Source of the DNA: Dyadobacter fermentans
Lineage (GTDB): Bacteria > Bacteroidota > Bacteroidia > Cytophagales > Spirosomataceae
NCBI RefSeq assembly: GCF_019924045.1
Contig: NZ_JAHXBN010000011.1
Location: forward strand, 434,001 to 498,000
Length of the DNA stretch: 64,000 nt
Direction of reading: 5' to 3'
The position numbers and the translations under genes are program-made. Each line of letters starts with the position of its first letter. Within the stretch, counting starts at the first letter, position 1. Positions 8,283 through 16,053 of this stretch are shown here, one piece after another. Under the pieces are notes generated by a model, which saw nothing but the letters and a program-made list of their open reading frames with translations, was not told where the DNA came from and made no database searches.

Positions 8283-9482
8283 TTACGGACGCTCGGCTTT
8301 ACGGTCTTCGATGGTCAGTTTCACCAGTTCAATGCGCGTGTCCTGCACCGAAACGATTTCGAACGAATAAGGCGGCATTTCAACGACCTCGTTTTCATCG
8401 GGTAAGTCGCCGTAAAAATGGATCAGCATACCGGCTATCGTGTCATAGTCACCTTCCGGAAGCTCCCAGCCATACTTTTCGTTCAAGTAGTCGAGTTCGT
8501 GACGTGCGCTGAGCATGTACGTATGATCGTCGAGCTGGCGTTCGGTCCAGTCTTCGGTGGTGTCGTATTCGTCCTGGATTTCTCCGAAAATCTGTTCTAC
8601 TACATCTTCCACGCTCACGAGGCCGGAAGTACCGCCGAACTCGTCTACTACCAATGCGATGCTTCGCCGTTCTTCCAGGAACCGCAGCATCAGATCTCGT
8701 GCGGGCATGGCCTCGGGCACGATCAGGATCGGCGTGATAATGCTGCTGATCTCCTTCGGTTTTTTAAATAGTGACAATGCATGGCAATAGCCCAGCACCT
8801 CGTCTACGGACTCTTTATGAACGATTATTTTGGAATGGCCGCTTGTCAAAAATGCGGTACGCAGGTCCTCTATGCTCGCATTCACATTCACGGCCGATAT
8901 TTCCGTCCGCGGGATCATGCAATCCCGGATGCGCAGATCCTTGAAATCCAATGCATTGATAAACATTTTCTCTTCAATGCTGTGGTCGTCGAAATCGGGG
9001 TCGTCGGCGGAGATAATGTCGTCACGCAGTGAGGGAGATAATATGTTTTCCTTTACAAATGGCTCTATCACCCAGTAAAGCGGCGTCATCAACCACTCTC
9101 CGAAGCGAACCGGAAATGCTTTCAGGTCCAGCACTTTCGGAAAACTCCGACCGATTTTAACCCAACTCGAATAGCTGCCCATCCACAAAACCGCCAGTGT
9201 CGCAAACAATGCTACGATCAGCAGCCAGTTTTGAGTACCGCTACTAAGCTCGAACAACGGGAATATGGTGACCACCCCCATGAAACAGCCCAATGCAACG
9301 GACAGCAGGCGAATCATCCGGAGAATGCGGCGCCAATAGAGCGTCTGCTCCACCTGCTCATTCTTTTCATGCCTGAGTGAGTACCGGTCGATCCACACAT
9401 CCAGCAACACCGACCGCACCGCGCCGTAATAGCCCGCCAGCATAAAGAATACGATCGTCGTGAAGAGGAATATCAGGTTCAT
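8283..9482 (-). CDS. CNNM/CBS-pair/CorC_HlyC membrane protein (hemolysin family, GldE-like)
   Basis: A 399-residue inner-membrane protein. Hydrophobic segments lie at about 1-22, 56-78 and 84-105, shorter than a full CNNM domain. The cytoplasmic part begins with the conserved CMIPRTEI motif (188-195), then a CBS pair with VVDEFGGTSGLVSVED at 278-293, and a C-terminal CorC_HlyC domain (about 320-395). Related proteins include CorC (magnesium or cobalt efflux) and GldE of gliding bacteria. The family's hemolysin label is historical. Its start codon overlaps the stop of the 94-residue membrane protein gene (ATGA), so the two are translationally coupled. Confidence 0.85.
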   Translation of the reverse strand: MNLIFLFTTIVFFMLAGYYGAVRSVLLDVWIDRYSLRHEKNEQVEQTLYWRRILRMIRLLSVALGCFMGVVTIFPLFELSSGTQNWLLIVALFATLAVLWMGSYSSWVKIGRSFPKVLDLKAFPVRFGEWLMTPLYWVIEPFVKENILSPSLRDDIISADDPDFDDHSIEEKMFINALDFKDLRIRDCMIPRTEISAVNVNASIEDLRTAFLTSGHSKIIVHKESVDEVLGYCHALSLFKKPKEISSIITPILIVPEAMPARDLMLRFLEERRSIALVVDEFGGTSGLVSVEDVVEQIFGEIQDEYDTTEDWTERQLDDHTYMLSARHELDYLNEKYGWELPEGDYDTIAGMLIHFYGDLPDENEVVEMPPYSFEIVSVQDTRIELVKLTIEDRKAERP

Positions 9483-9763
9483 TTCTTCGGATTTTTAGCG
9501 GGTTTGCCTTTGACCGCCGCCTGCCGACCGCCGACCGCCGCTGTATGGTTGGATTTTTGGCGCTCTGCCTCCGGTTCGCCTGCCTGCTTCGCAGCAGTGG
9601 CAGCTTTCAAACGGCTGAATTGGAATAGCAAAAAGCAAACAATGCACAACAGTAAAAGCCAGTAGCTTTCTAACAGCCCGGCGCGCCGGAATTCGAGCAC
9701 CCATAGCACGAGAAAACCGAATGCGAGGGCCAGGAAAATCGTCCGGATCAGTTTGGAATTCAT
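9479..9763 (-). CDS. Small two-helix membrane protein, unknown function
   Basis: A 94-residue protein not recognised as a named family. Residues about 5-25 (IRTIFLALAFGFLVLWVLEF) and 33-50 (YWLLLLCIVCFLLF) are membrane helices. The tail is hydrophilic and lysine-rich, ending GKPAKNPKK, probably cytoplasmic. The gene overlaps the following CNNM/CBS gene by 4 bp (ATGA), which implies coupled translation and possibly a shared complex. A -7-like CAAAGATA (plus strand 9821-9828) lies upstream on the correct strand, but no -33 at proper distance is seen. Confidence 0.7.
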   Translation of the reverse strand: MNSKLIRTIFLALAFGFLVLWVLEFRRAGLLESYWLLLLCIVCFLLFQFSRLKAATAAKQAGEPEAERQKSNHTAAVGGRQAAVKGKPAKNPKK

Positions 9764-10003
9764 TAATGAAGGATCTGCTTAAACATGCAGGGCCAGCGCC
9801 CTATTTTTTTCAATGATTTTCAAAGATACCACAGATTGCGCCAAAACGGTTATCCATGCATTAATCTTCGTTTCAACGCATAATAAACCATACATAACTC
9901 GGTCATTTCCCCCTAAAATAGCTAACTTGCAGGGATTGCCGTGCAATTCAGGGCCTACACTTGAATTGTAAAATTAATTCTTGAAAAAATATCCTTTATT
10001 ACT

Positions 10004-11083
10004 ATGAGCGAAACGACAAAACGCTTTGCACCCGGTGTTGTAACCGGCGATGGAGTTAGTGAAATTTTCCGCCACGCCAACGAAAACAACTACGCCCTTC
10101 CGGCCGTGAACGTGGTAGGAACCAATTCAGTGAATGCGGTCCTGGAAACAGCCAAAGCGGTTAACAGCCCTGTTATTATTCAGTTTTCGAATGGTGGAGC
10201 TATATTTTATGCAGGTAAGAGCCTTTCCAATGCCAATCAGCAGGCGGCTATCGCAGGCGGTATCTCGGGTGCGATGCACGTACACCAGATGGCGGCATTG
10301 TACGAAGTGCCTGTAATCCTCCACACCGACCACTGCGCGAAGAAACTCCTCCCGTGGATCGACGGTTTGCTGGATGCGGGCGAGCGTTATTTCGATCAAT
10401 ACGGTAAGCCATTGTACAGCTCCCACATGCTCGACCTTTCGGAAGAGCCTATCGAGGAAAACATCGAGATCTGCGCTAAATATTTCGAGCGTATGGCGAA
10501 GTTGGGTATGACCCTCGAAATCGAATTGGGTGTAACCGGCGGCGAAGAAGACGGCGTTGACAACTCGGACGTGGACAGCTCAAAACTGTACACCCAGCCT
10601 GAGGAAGTGGCATTCGCTTACGAAGAACTTTCAAAAATCTCTCCTAACTTCACCATCGCAGCTGCATTTGGTAATGTTCACGGGGTATACAAGCCAGGTA
10701 ATGTGAAATTGGAGCCGAAAATCCTCCGTAACTCACAAGACTACATCAAGCAGAAATTCGGAACCGGCGACCTGCCCGTTAACTTCGTATTCCACGGAGG
10801 ATCAGGCTCATCCCGCGAAGAAATCCGCGAAGCGATCGAGTACGGCGCGATCAAAATGAACATCGACACCGACATGCAATGGTCGACTTGGGAAGGTGTT
10901 CTCAACTATTACAAATCAAAAGAAGGCTACCTGCAATCACAACTCGGCAACCCCGAGGGTGCAGATTCGCCCAACAAAAAATACTATGACCCACGCGTAT
11001 GGCTGCGCAAAGGCGAAGAGAGCATGATCGCTCGTCTGAAAGTGGCGTTCGAGGATTTGAACTGCATTAATCAGCTGGGGTAA
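10004..11083 (+). CDS. fbaA: Class II fructose-bisphosphate aldolase
   Basis: Zinc-dependent aldolase of glycolysis and gluconeogenesis, cleaving fructose 1,6-bisphosphate to dihydroxyacetone phosphate and glyceraldehyde 3-phosphate in the cytoplasm. At 359 residues it is the class IIA (FbaA) length. The LHTDHCAKK motif at 106-114 supplies catalytic Asp109 and zinc ligand His110. EIELGVTGGEEDG carries a further metal ligand, and HGGSGSS plus NIDTDMQW bind the phosphate. It is a single-gene unit: a 240-bp upstream spacer separates it from the minus-strand run, and a strong hairpin terminator follows 22 bp after its stop. Confidence 0.96.
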   Translation: MSETTKRFAPGVVTGDGVSEIFRHANENNYALPAVNVVGTNSVNAVLETAKAVNSPVIIQFSNGGAIFYAGKSLSNANQQAAIAGGISGAMHVHQMAALYEVPVILHTDHCAKKLLPWIDGLLDAGERYFDQYGKPLYSSHMLDLSEEPIEENIEICAKYFERMAKLGMTLEIELGVTGGEEDGVDNSDVDSSKLYTQPEEVAFAYEELSKISPNFTIAAAFGNVHGVYKPGNVKLEPKILRNSQDYIKQKFGTGDLPVNFVFHGGSGSSREEIREAIEYGAIKMNIDTDMQWSTWEGVLNYYKSKEGYLQSQLGNPEGADSPNKKYYDPRVWLRKGEESMIARLKVAFEDLNCINQLG

Positions 11084-11105
11084 TTTGCTCGGCTGAAATG
11101 TTAAG

Positions 11106-11135
11106 AAAAAAGCAACCTGCGAGGGTTGCTTTTTT
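11106..11135. terminator. Bidirectional intrinsic terminator between fbaA and the HxlR gene
   Basis: AGCAACC (11111-11117) pairs with GGTTGCT (11124-11130) around a 6-base loop. A run of six A precedes and six T follows, so U-tracts arise on both strands. It serves fbaA on plus and the convergent HxlR gene (stop at 11153) on minus. Confidence 0.85.
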
Positions 11136-11152
11136 CTTTGGCCGGAAGCAGC

Positions 11153-11518
11153 CTATCCCTCCACCATCATCCGCTTCCGATGCGCCACGCCCCAATCGCG
11201 GAGCGTCTTGATCACAATCTCCAATGAATGCCCGTATTCAGTGAGTGAATACTCGACCACCACGGGGATAGAATCATAAACCGTCCGCTTCACAAGATCA
11301 TTCGATTCCAACTCCCGCAATTCCTTCGAGAGCATTTTGTCGGTAATGCCCGGCACTTCTTTCGCGATTTGCGAAAAGCGTTTGTTACCGAACATGAGGG
11401 ATATGATGATGGGCAGCTTCCATTTGCCGCTAAGTACTTCCAATGCGTCGCGCACGGGCAGGATGCTTTTGGTGCATTCGCCCCAGGTGTGCGGGTTCGT
11501 TTCCTTCGTTTTTTCCAT
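11153..11518 (-). CDS. HxlR-family (DUF24) winged-helix transcriptional regulator
   Basis: A 121-residue DNA-binding protein. The family core is complete: LEVLSGKWKLPIIISLMFG (helix 1 and W), FSQIAKEVPGITDKMLSKEL (recognition helix) and VVEYSLTEYG (wing). Cys15 (GECTKS) falls where many HxlR members keep a redox-sensing cysteine that reacts with quinones, diamide or hypochlorite. It is divergently arranged with a nitroreductase gene across a 102-bp spacer carrying an inverted repeat. That layout matches the YodB-YodC and HypR-HypO pairs of Bacillus, so repression of the nitroreductase relieved by electrophiles is a reasonable inference. Confidence 0.9.
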   Translation of the reverse strand: MEKTKETNPHTWGECTKSILPVRDALEVLSGKWKLPIIISLMFGNKRFSQIAKEVPGITDKMLSKELRELESNDLVKRTVYDSIPVVVEYSLTEYGHSLEIVIKTLRDWGVAHRKRMMVEG

Positions 11519-11543
11519 AGCTTTTTACCACTATCCTTTTGTA

Positions 11544-11581
11544 TACTACTTACAAATGTATAGTAAATTTAATTAAGTTTG
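11544..11581. promoter_or_regulatory. Candidate HxlR operator with divergent -7 elements
   Basis: TACTAC (11544-11549) and ATAGTA (11560-11565) give perfect 5-bp inverted arms (TACTA/TAGTA) about a 12-bp centre. A minus-strand -7 (TACATTTG, plus 11553-11560) lies inside it. A plus-strand -7 TAAGTTTG (11574-11581) follows just downstream. A regulator bound here would cover both promoters, which suggests autoregulation plus control of the nitroreductase. Neither -7 has a good TTG partner. Confidence 0.4.
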
Positions 11582-11620
11582 CATACCGATTAGTCAACGG
11601 CACGTCAAACTTAGATAAAA

Positions 11621-12256
11621 ATGAGCGAGTTAATAAAAAAATTGAACTGGCGTTACGCCGCCAAACGTATGAACGGTCAAACCGTTCCCCAGGAAAAGCT
11701 GGACAATATCCTCGAAGCGATCAAGCTTGCACCATCCTCGGTGGGTTTGCAGCCTTACAATGTGATTGTAGTGGAAAATAAAGAGCTGAGGGACCGGATT
11801 TTCAAAGAGGCTGCTCCTCGTCAGCTGCAAATCCCCGATGCTTCGCATTTGCTGATTTTTGCGGCATGGGACAAGCTGACTTCGCAGCATGTAGATGATT
11901 TTATCAATCTGGTCGCTTCTACCCGCAATGTGAGCCTCGAATCATTAGCGGCTTACCACAACAGCATTAACGGCGGCATCCTCAGCCGTAGCGAGGAAGT
12001 GAATTTCGACTGGGCGGCACGGCAGGCTTACATTGCCCTGGGCCACGGACTGGTGGCAGCGGCAACGGAAGAAGTGGATGCTACGCCAATGGAAGGTTTC
12101 GATTCTGCGAAACTGGATGAAATTCTCGGGCTTCGGGAGAAAGGACTGCGCAGCGTGGTGATCCTGACATTAGGCTATCGTGATCATGAAAAAGATCCCC
12201 TCGCAAATGCGAAGAAGGTCCGCCGCGCGCATGAAGAACTTTTTATCTCCATCTAG
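11621..12256 (+). CDS. Nitroreductase-family NAD(P)H-dependent oxidoreductase
   Basis: A 211-residue FMN flavoprotein of the nitroreductase superfamily. WRYAAKRMNG near the N-terminus provides the phosphate-binding Arg and Lys, APSSVGLQPYNVIVV is the FMN-binding block near residue 37, and GLREKGLRSVVILTLGYR near the C-terminus is the conserved family tail. It resembles YdgI/YodC-type dihydropteridine or quinone reductases, which reduce quinones and nitroaromatics using NAD(P)H. Its divergent HxlR neighbour suggests induction by quinone-like or oxidative electrophiles. No terminator follows; instead the 3' spacer is the 10-bp-periodic array. Confidence 0.88.
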   Translation: MSELIKKLNWRYAAKRMNGQTVPQEKLDNILEAIKLAPSSVGLQPYNVIVVENKELRDRIFKEAAPRQLQIPDASHLLIFAAWDKLTSQHVDDFINLVASTRNVSLESLAAYHNSINGGILSRSEEVNFDWAARQAYIALGHGLVAAATEEVDATPMEGFDSAKLDEILGLREKGLRSVVILTLGYRDHEKDPLANAKKVRRAHEELFISI

Positions 12257-12281
12257 CCTTTTAAGTAACAGGAGGTTGAGA

Positions 12282-12572
12282 GTCAGGTGTGGTCAGGTGT
12301 AGTCAGGAATGGTCATGTGCAGTCAGAGGTGGTCAGAATGGTCAAGTATAGTCAGGAGTGGTCATGTTTAGTCAAGAATTGTCGAGACTATAATGACAAT
12401 ACTTAACAATACCCGACAACGAATGACAACACCTGACAAAAAATGACAATACCTGACAAAAACAACACTCGACTAAAATTGACAATACCTGACAAAAACA
12501 ACACTTGACAAAAATTGACAACACCTGACAACCAATGACCTCCCTCCAAATAAGTTACAATACCGAACAAAC
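12282..12572. repeat. 10-bp-periodic degenerate array with inverted halves (GTCA... / ...TGAC)
   Basis: This fills the 322-bp spacer between the nitroreductase and DsbA-like genes. From 12282 to 12390 there are eleven units of the form GTCAGGTGTA, each starting GTC and spaced 10 bp (one of 9). After a short centre (about 12384-12393) the pattern flips: units of the form GACAATACCT recur at 10-bp steps, with two 16-bp interruptions, to 12540. A decayed unit reaches 12572. The halves are reverse complements in consensus. Near the centre, GTCAAGAATTGTC (12371-12383) matches the reverse complement of 12394-12406 at 11 of 13 bases. A transcript would fold into a long imperfect hairpin. There is no reading frame in it. 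Confidence 0.9.
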
Positions 12573-12578
12573 GATATC

Positions 12579-13286
12579 ATGAAAGTCGAAATATGGAGTG
12601 ATGTAATGTGCCCGTTTTGCTATATTGGCAAAAGGCGCTTTGAGAGTGCGCTGGCGGAGTTTCCGCAGCGTGACCAGATTCAGGTGGAATGGAAGAGCTT
12701 CCAGCTGAATCCGCAGATGAAAACCGAACCGGGAAGAAGCATTAACGACTACCTGGCCGAGACCAAAGGCTGGACGCCAGATTATGCGCAGCAGGTGAAC
12801 GACCACGTCGCGAATATGGCCGCCGAAGTGGGTTTGGAATATAATATGGATAAAGCTGTATTAGCAAATTCATTCGACGCACATCGCTTTTTGCAATTTG
12901 CCAAAACCAAAGGCCTGGGCGATGCAGCGGAAGAGCAATTGTTCAAAGCCTATTTTACGGATGGGCGGAATACAGCCGACCACGACACGCTGATCGAACT
13001 CGGAACGGCCATTGGCCTGGATGCAGCTGACCTGAAAGCCGTTCTGGAAGGTACGCGCTTCAGCGAGGATGTGCGGCACGACATTTACGAGGCGCAGCAG
13101 GTAGGTGCACGCGGCGTTCCGTTTTTTGTGCTCGATCGCAAGTATGCGGTTTCAGGGGCGCAACACACCGAGACTTTTCTCAATGCATTGCAGCAGTCGT
13201 TTGGTGAGTGGGAAAAAGCCAATCCCAAACCACTCGTAAGCCTGGCCGACGGGGCGAACTGCGCCGTCGACGGGGAATGCGACTAA
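12579..13286 (+). CDS. DsbA-family oxidoreductase, FrnE-like
   Basis: A 235-residue thioredoxin-fold protein of the FrnE/2-hydroxychromene-2-carboxylate isomerase branch. The redox motif Cys11-Pro-Phe-Cys14 sits at the N-terminus (SDVMCPFCYIG), the helical insertion spans about 60-165, and the cis-Pro loop is RGVPFFVLD near 178-186. There is no signal peptide, so it acts in the cytoplasm, unlike periplasmic DsbA. Such proteins are thiol-disulphide oxidoreductases or polyketide-related isomerases; the intact CxxC favours redox activity. Two cysteines also occur at the extreme C-terminus (CAVDGECD). Proximity to the HxlR/nitroreductase pair hints at thiol stress, but the repeat array lies between them. 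Confidence 0.9.
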   Translation: MKVEIWSDVMCPFCYIGKRRFESALAEFPQRDQIQVEWKSFQLNPQMKTEPGRSINDYLAETKGWTPDYAQQVNDHVANMAAEVGLEYNMDKAVLANSFDAHRFLQFAKTKGLGDAAEEQLFKAYFTDGRNTADHDTLIELGTAIGLDAADLKAVLEGTRFSEDVRHDIYEAQQVGARGVPFFVLDRKYAVSGAQHTETFLNALQQSFGEWEKANPKPLVSLADGANCAVDGECD

Positions 13287-13305
13287 GGTCTGAAATACGC
13301 ATTCG

Positions 13306-13342
13306 AAAGCGGCACATCGGAACTCCGGTGTGCCGCTTTTTT
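13306..13342 (+). terminator. Intrinsic terminator of the DsbA-family gene
   Basis: AAAGCGGCACA (13306-13316) pairs perfectly with TGTGCCGCTTT (13329-13339) across a 12-base loop, and the U-tract runs to 13342. It starts 19 bp after the stop codon. Confidence 0.9.
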
Positions 13343-13488
13343 GTGGCAATCTGCATCACTGGTACGGTTCTATAAGTAAAGTAAATGGCGCTGGTCTGGA
13401 ATGTCGGGTAATTTGTGCTAATTGCGATAATTTGCTGCATAAATAAGGGCATATCAACCACCGCTATCAGCACTTTACACCCGATCCT

Positions 13489-16053
13489 ATGCGCTTTCTG
13501 GCATTTTTGCTGCTCTTTCTAACCATGCAACAGCTCTCCCGGGCCGGAGGGATCAGGGGCCGCATTACCACAACAAAGGGCGAAGCACTCCCCTACGCCG
13601 GCATTGCGGTGAAGGGCACGAGCAATGGTACCATGGCCAATGAGGAAGGTGTGTACGAGTTCAGCCTCGTGCCGGGTAACTACGAGATCATTTTTCAATA
13701 CCTGGGTTTTAAAAGTGTTTCCAAAACTGTCACTATCGGCAACGATTTCACCGAGCTGAATGTGGAGATGGAAGAGCAGGCGCTCAGCCTGCAAGAGGCG
13801 ACGATCGGCAAGAGCAAGGAGGATCCCGCGTACACGATCATGCGGCGTGCGATCGCGAAGGCACGTTTCCACCAATTGCAGGTACGCGGGTACACGGCCA
13901 AAGTGTATTCCAGAAGCACAGGTGTGGCTACCAAAATTCCTTTTCTACTCCAAAAACGGCTAAAAAAAGAAGGTGTTCAGCAGGGTAAGGCCATTCTAAA
14001 CGAAAGCGTCGCGGAAATCAAGTACCGCCGCCCCAACAATTACAGCCAGCGCATTATCTCCACCCGCAACAGCCTCGATAACAGCATTCCATCACCGAAT
14101 GAGTACATTCTAGCCAGCTTGTACAGCCCTGAGATCGCGGGTACCATTTCTCCATTGTCGCCCAAATCATTTGCCTATTACAAATTTGAATATGAGGGCT
14201 ATTTCGAAGAACGTGGGGAGATTGTCAATAAAATAAGGGTTATTCCAAAAGCCTATGGTGAAGGGGTTTTCAAAGGAAGCTTGTTTATCCTCGAAGACCG
14301 CTGGGCGATCCATAGCTACGATTTGCAAACTACCACCAGCGGCTTGAACATTTCAGCCAAGCAGATTTTCAGTCCGGTGCAGGGGGTGTGGATTCCGGTA
14401 AATCAACAGTTCAAGCTCAATGGCAGTTACCTCGGCTTCGCGGGGGAATTCCGGTACCTGGTCTCTTTAACATACGATAAACTCGATGTCGATCCCGGTT
14501 TGCGGGAAGACATTATCATTGCCGACCATAAAAAAGAGAATGCACCCAAAGTAAAAGGCGGCAAAGACCTCGAAACGCTAATCCAGGCGCAGAAGGAGTT
14601 CTCTACCAAAAATTTTAGAAAACTCACCAAACAATACGAAAAACAGCAGAAAAAAGAGCAGAAGGAACAGCTGGGCAACGACCGGCTGGTGCGGCAGGAC
14701 TCCATCGTGATCGATTCGATGGCCAACAAGCGCGATACTACCTACTGGACGACATTGCGGCCGATTCCGCTGACACGGTCGGAGGTATCCAGTTACGTTA
14801 CGCAGGACAGTATCAAGGTCGTGAAGGATTCGCTGCGCATCAATACCAAGCCCGATTCTACGCATTTCAAGCCAATCCACCTGCTTTTGGGTAATACCTA
14901 CGCATTAGGCAACCGCAATACTTTCTATTTCAAAAGTCCTTTCCTATCGGTCAGCTATAACTCGGTGGAGGGTAACGCGATTAATTTCATCACCGAATGG
15001 CAGAAGCGCTGGGGTAAATCGTCGTACATGAGTGTGCGCCCGCTGGTGCGTTACTCGTTCGGGCGGAAGCGGCTGTACGGGAATCTGGAAACCAACGTAG
15101 GCGGCAAAAACTGGAACCTGGCATTGGCGGGCGGTGAAATGGCGACGCAGATCAATAGCCGCGAACCGATCCCGCCGTTGCCTAACAGTGTCGCCGCACG
15201 CTTTTTCGACCGCAGCCTGATGAAGTTGTATCAAAAACAGTTCGGCCACATTCAATACACGCTCCGCAATATCGGCGACGTGCTGAGCATCAATACAAGC
15301 CTGGACTTTGAGCACCGTGTGGAGCTCCTCAACCAGGAAAGTGCGCGGCCGATTATCTTTTGGAGCCAATTTGGTTTTACACCCAACCGACCGGTTAACC
15401 GCGAACTGGCTAACACCGGCTTCAAAGACCATAATGCCTGGATTTTCGACATTACCGCCACATTGCGTCCATGGAGAAGGTATTTGATCCGCAATGGCGA
15501 AAAACGCTATTTAAGGAGTCGTGGGCCGGCATTTAGTGCCAATTACAAAAGTGGTCTGGGCTTTTTGGGAGATGTGGATTATTCAATGCTGCAAGGAACG
15601 ATCCGCCAAAGTTTAAGCCTGGGACCGCGCAGCAATCTCGAATACCTGGTGAATGGGGGTGGATTTTTGAATACAAAAAGAATGTATTTCCCCGACTATC
15701 AGCATTTTATGGGCAACGAGTTCTTCTTCCAGTATGTCTACCCGCCCGACCAATTCCGGATGCTACCCTATTACCGTTACAGCACGGCGAAGTGGTTTTT
15801 CCAGACGCATTTGACGTGGTCGATGCAGCATTTCCTGCTCACGCGGGTGCAGTCGTTACGTGTTACCGGCATTTCGGAGACGTTGCAGCTGCATTACCTG
15901 CGCGTACCGTCGATCCGGAATTATACGGAAGCCGTTTATGGGATTGATAATATTATGCGGATCGTCCGGTTGGAGGCCGTCGCGCAATTCCATGGCTCGC
16001 ATTTCCAGGGCATGGGATGGCGCATCGGGGCCTCCTTTCGGTTCGGACGGTAA
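13489..16053 (+). CDS. DUF5686 outer-membrane protein with carboxypeptidase-like N-terminal domain
   Basis: An 854-residue exported protein. The signal peptide covers residues 1-19 (cleavage near SRAGG). Residues about 20-100 are a CarboxypepD_reg-like beta-sandwich (GRITTTKGEALPYAGIAVKG, then VPGNYEIIFQYLGF). The long remainder matches DUF5686, a Bacteroidota family whose C-terminal half looks like an outer-membrane beta-barrel; the end is aromatic-rich and finishes IGASFRFGR. No TonB plug domain is present, so it is not a standard TonB-dependent receptor. Function is unknown. The gene abuts the convergent M1 peptidase gene with no spacer at all. Confidence 0.85.
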   Translation: MRFLAFLLLFLTMQQLSRAGGIRGRITTTKGEALPYAGIAVKGTSNGTMANEEGVYEFSLVPGNYEIIFQYLGFKSVSKTVTIGNDFTELNVEMEEQALSLQEATIGKSKEDPAYTIMRRAIAKARFHQLQVRGYTAKVYSRSTGVATKIPFLLQKRLKKEGVQQGKAILNESVAEIKYRRPNNYSQRIISTRNSLDNSIPSPNEYILASLYSPEIAGTISPLSPKSFAYYKFEYEGYFEERGEIVNKIRVIPKAYGEGVFKGSLFILEDRWAIHSYDLQTTTSGLNISAKQIFSPVQGVWIPVNQQFKLNGSYLGFAGEFRYLVSLTYDKLDVDPGLREDIIIADHKKENAPKVKGGKDLETLIQAQKEFSTKNFRKLTKQYEKQQKKEQKEQLGNDRLVRQDSIVIDSMANKRDTTYWTTLRPIPLTRSEVSSYVTQDSIKVVKDSLRINTKPDSTHFKPIHLLLGNTYALGNRNTFYFKSPFLSVSYNSVEGNAINFITEWQKRWGKSSYMSVRPLVRYSFGRKRLYGNLETNVGGKNWNLALAGGEMATQINSREPIPPLPNSVAARFFDRSLMKLYQKQFGHIQYTLRNIGDVLSINTSLDFEHRVELLNQESARPIIFWSQFGFTPNRPVNRELANTGFKDHNAWIFDITATLRPWRRYLIRNGEKRYLRSRGPAFSANYKSGLGFLGDVDYSMLQGTIRQSLSLGPRSNLEYLVNGGGFLNTKRMYFPDYQHFMGNEFFFQYVYPPDQFRMLPYYRYSTAKWFFQTHLTWSMQHFLLTRVQSLRVTGISETLQLHYLRVPSIRNYTEAVYGIDNIMRIVRLEAVAQFHGSHFQGMGWRIGASFRFGR

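Noticed and set aside
12282..12540. CRISPR-like array
   Set aside because: Units are 10 bp with no unique spacers, and no cas gene is present; the halves are inverted.
12400..12540. Repeated TTGACA boxes as sigma70 -35 elements
   Set aside because: They are units of the array, and promoters in this phylum use TTG/TAnnTTTG instead.
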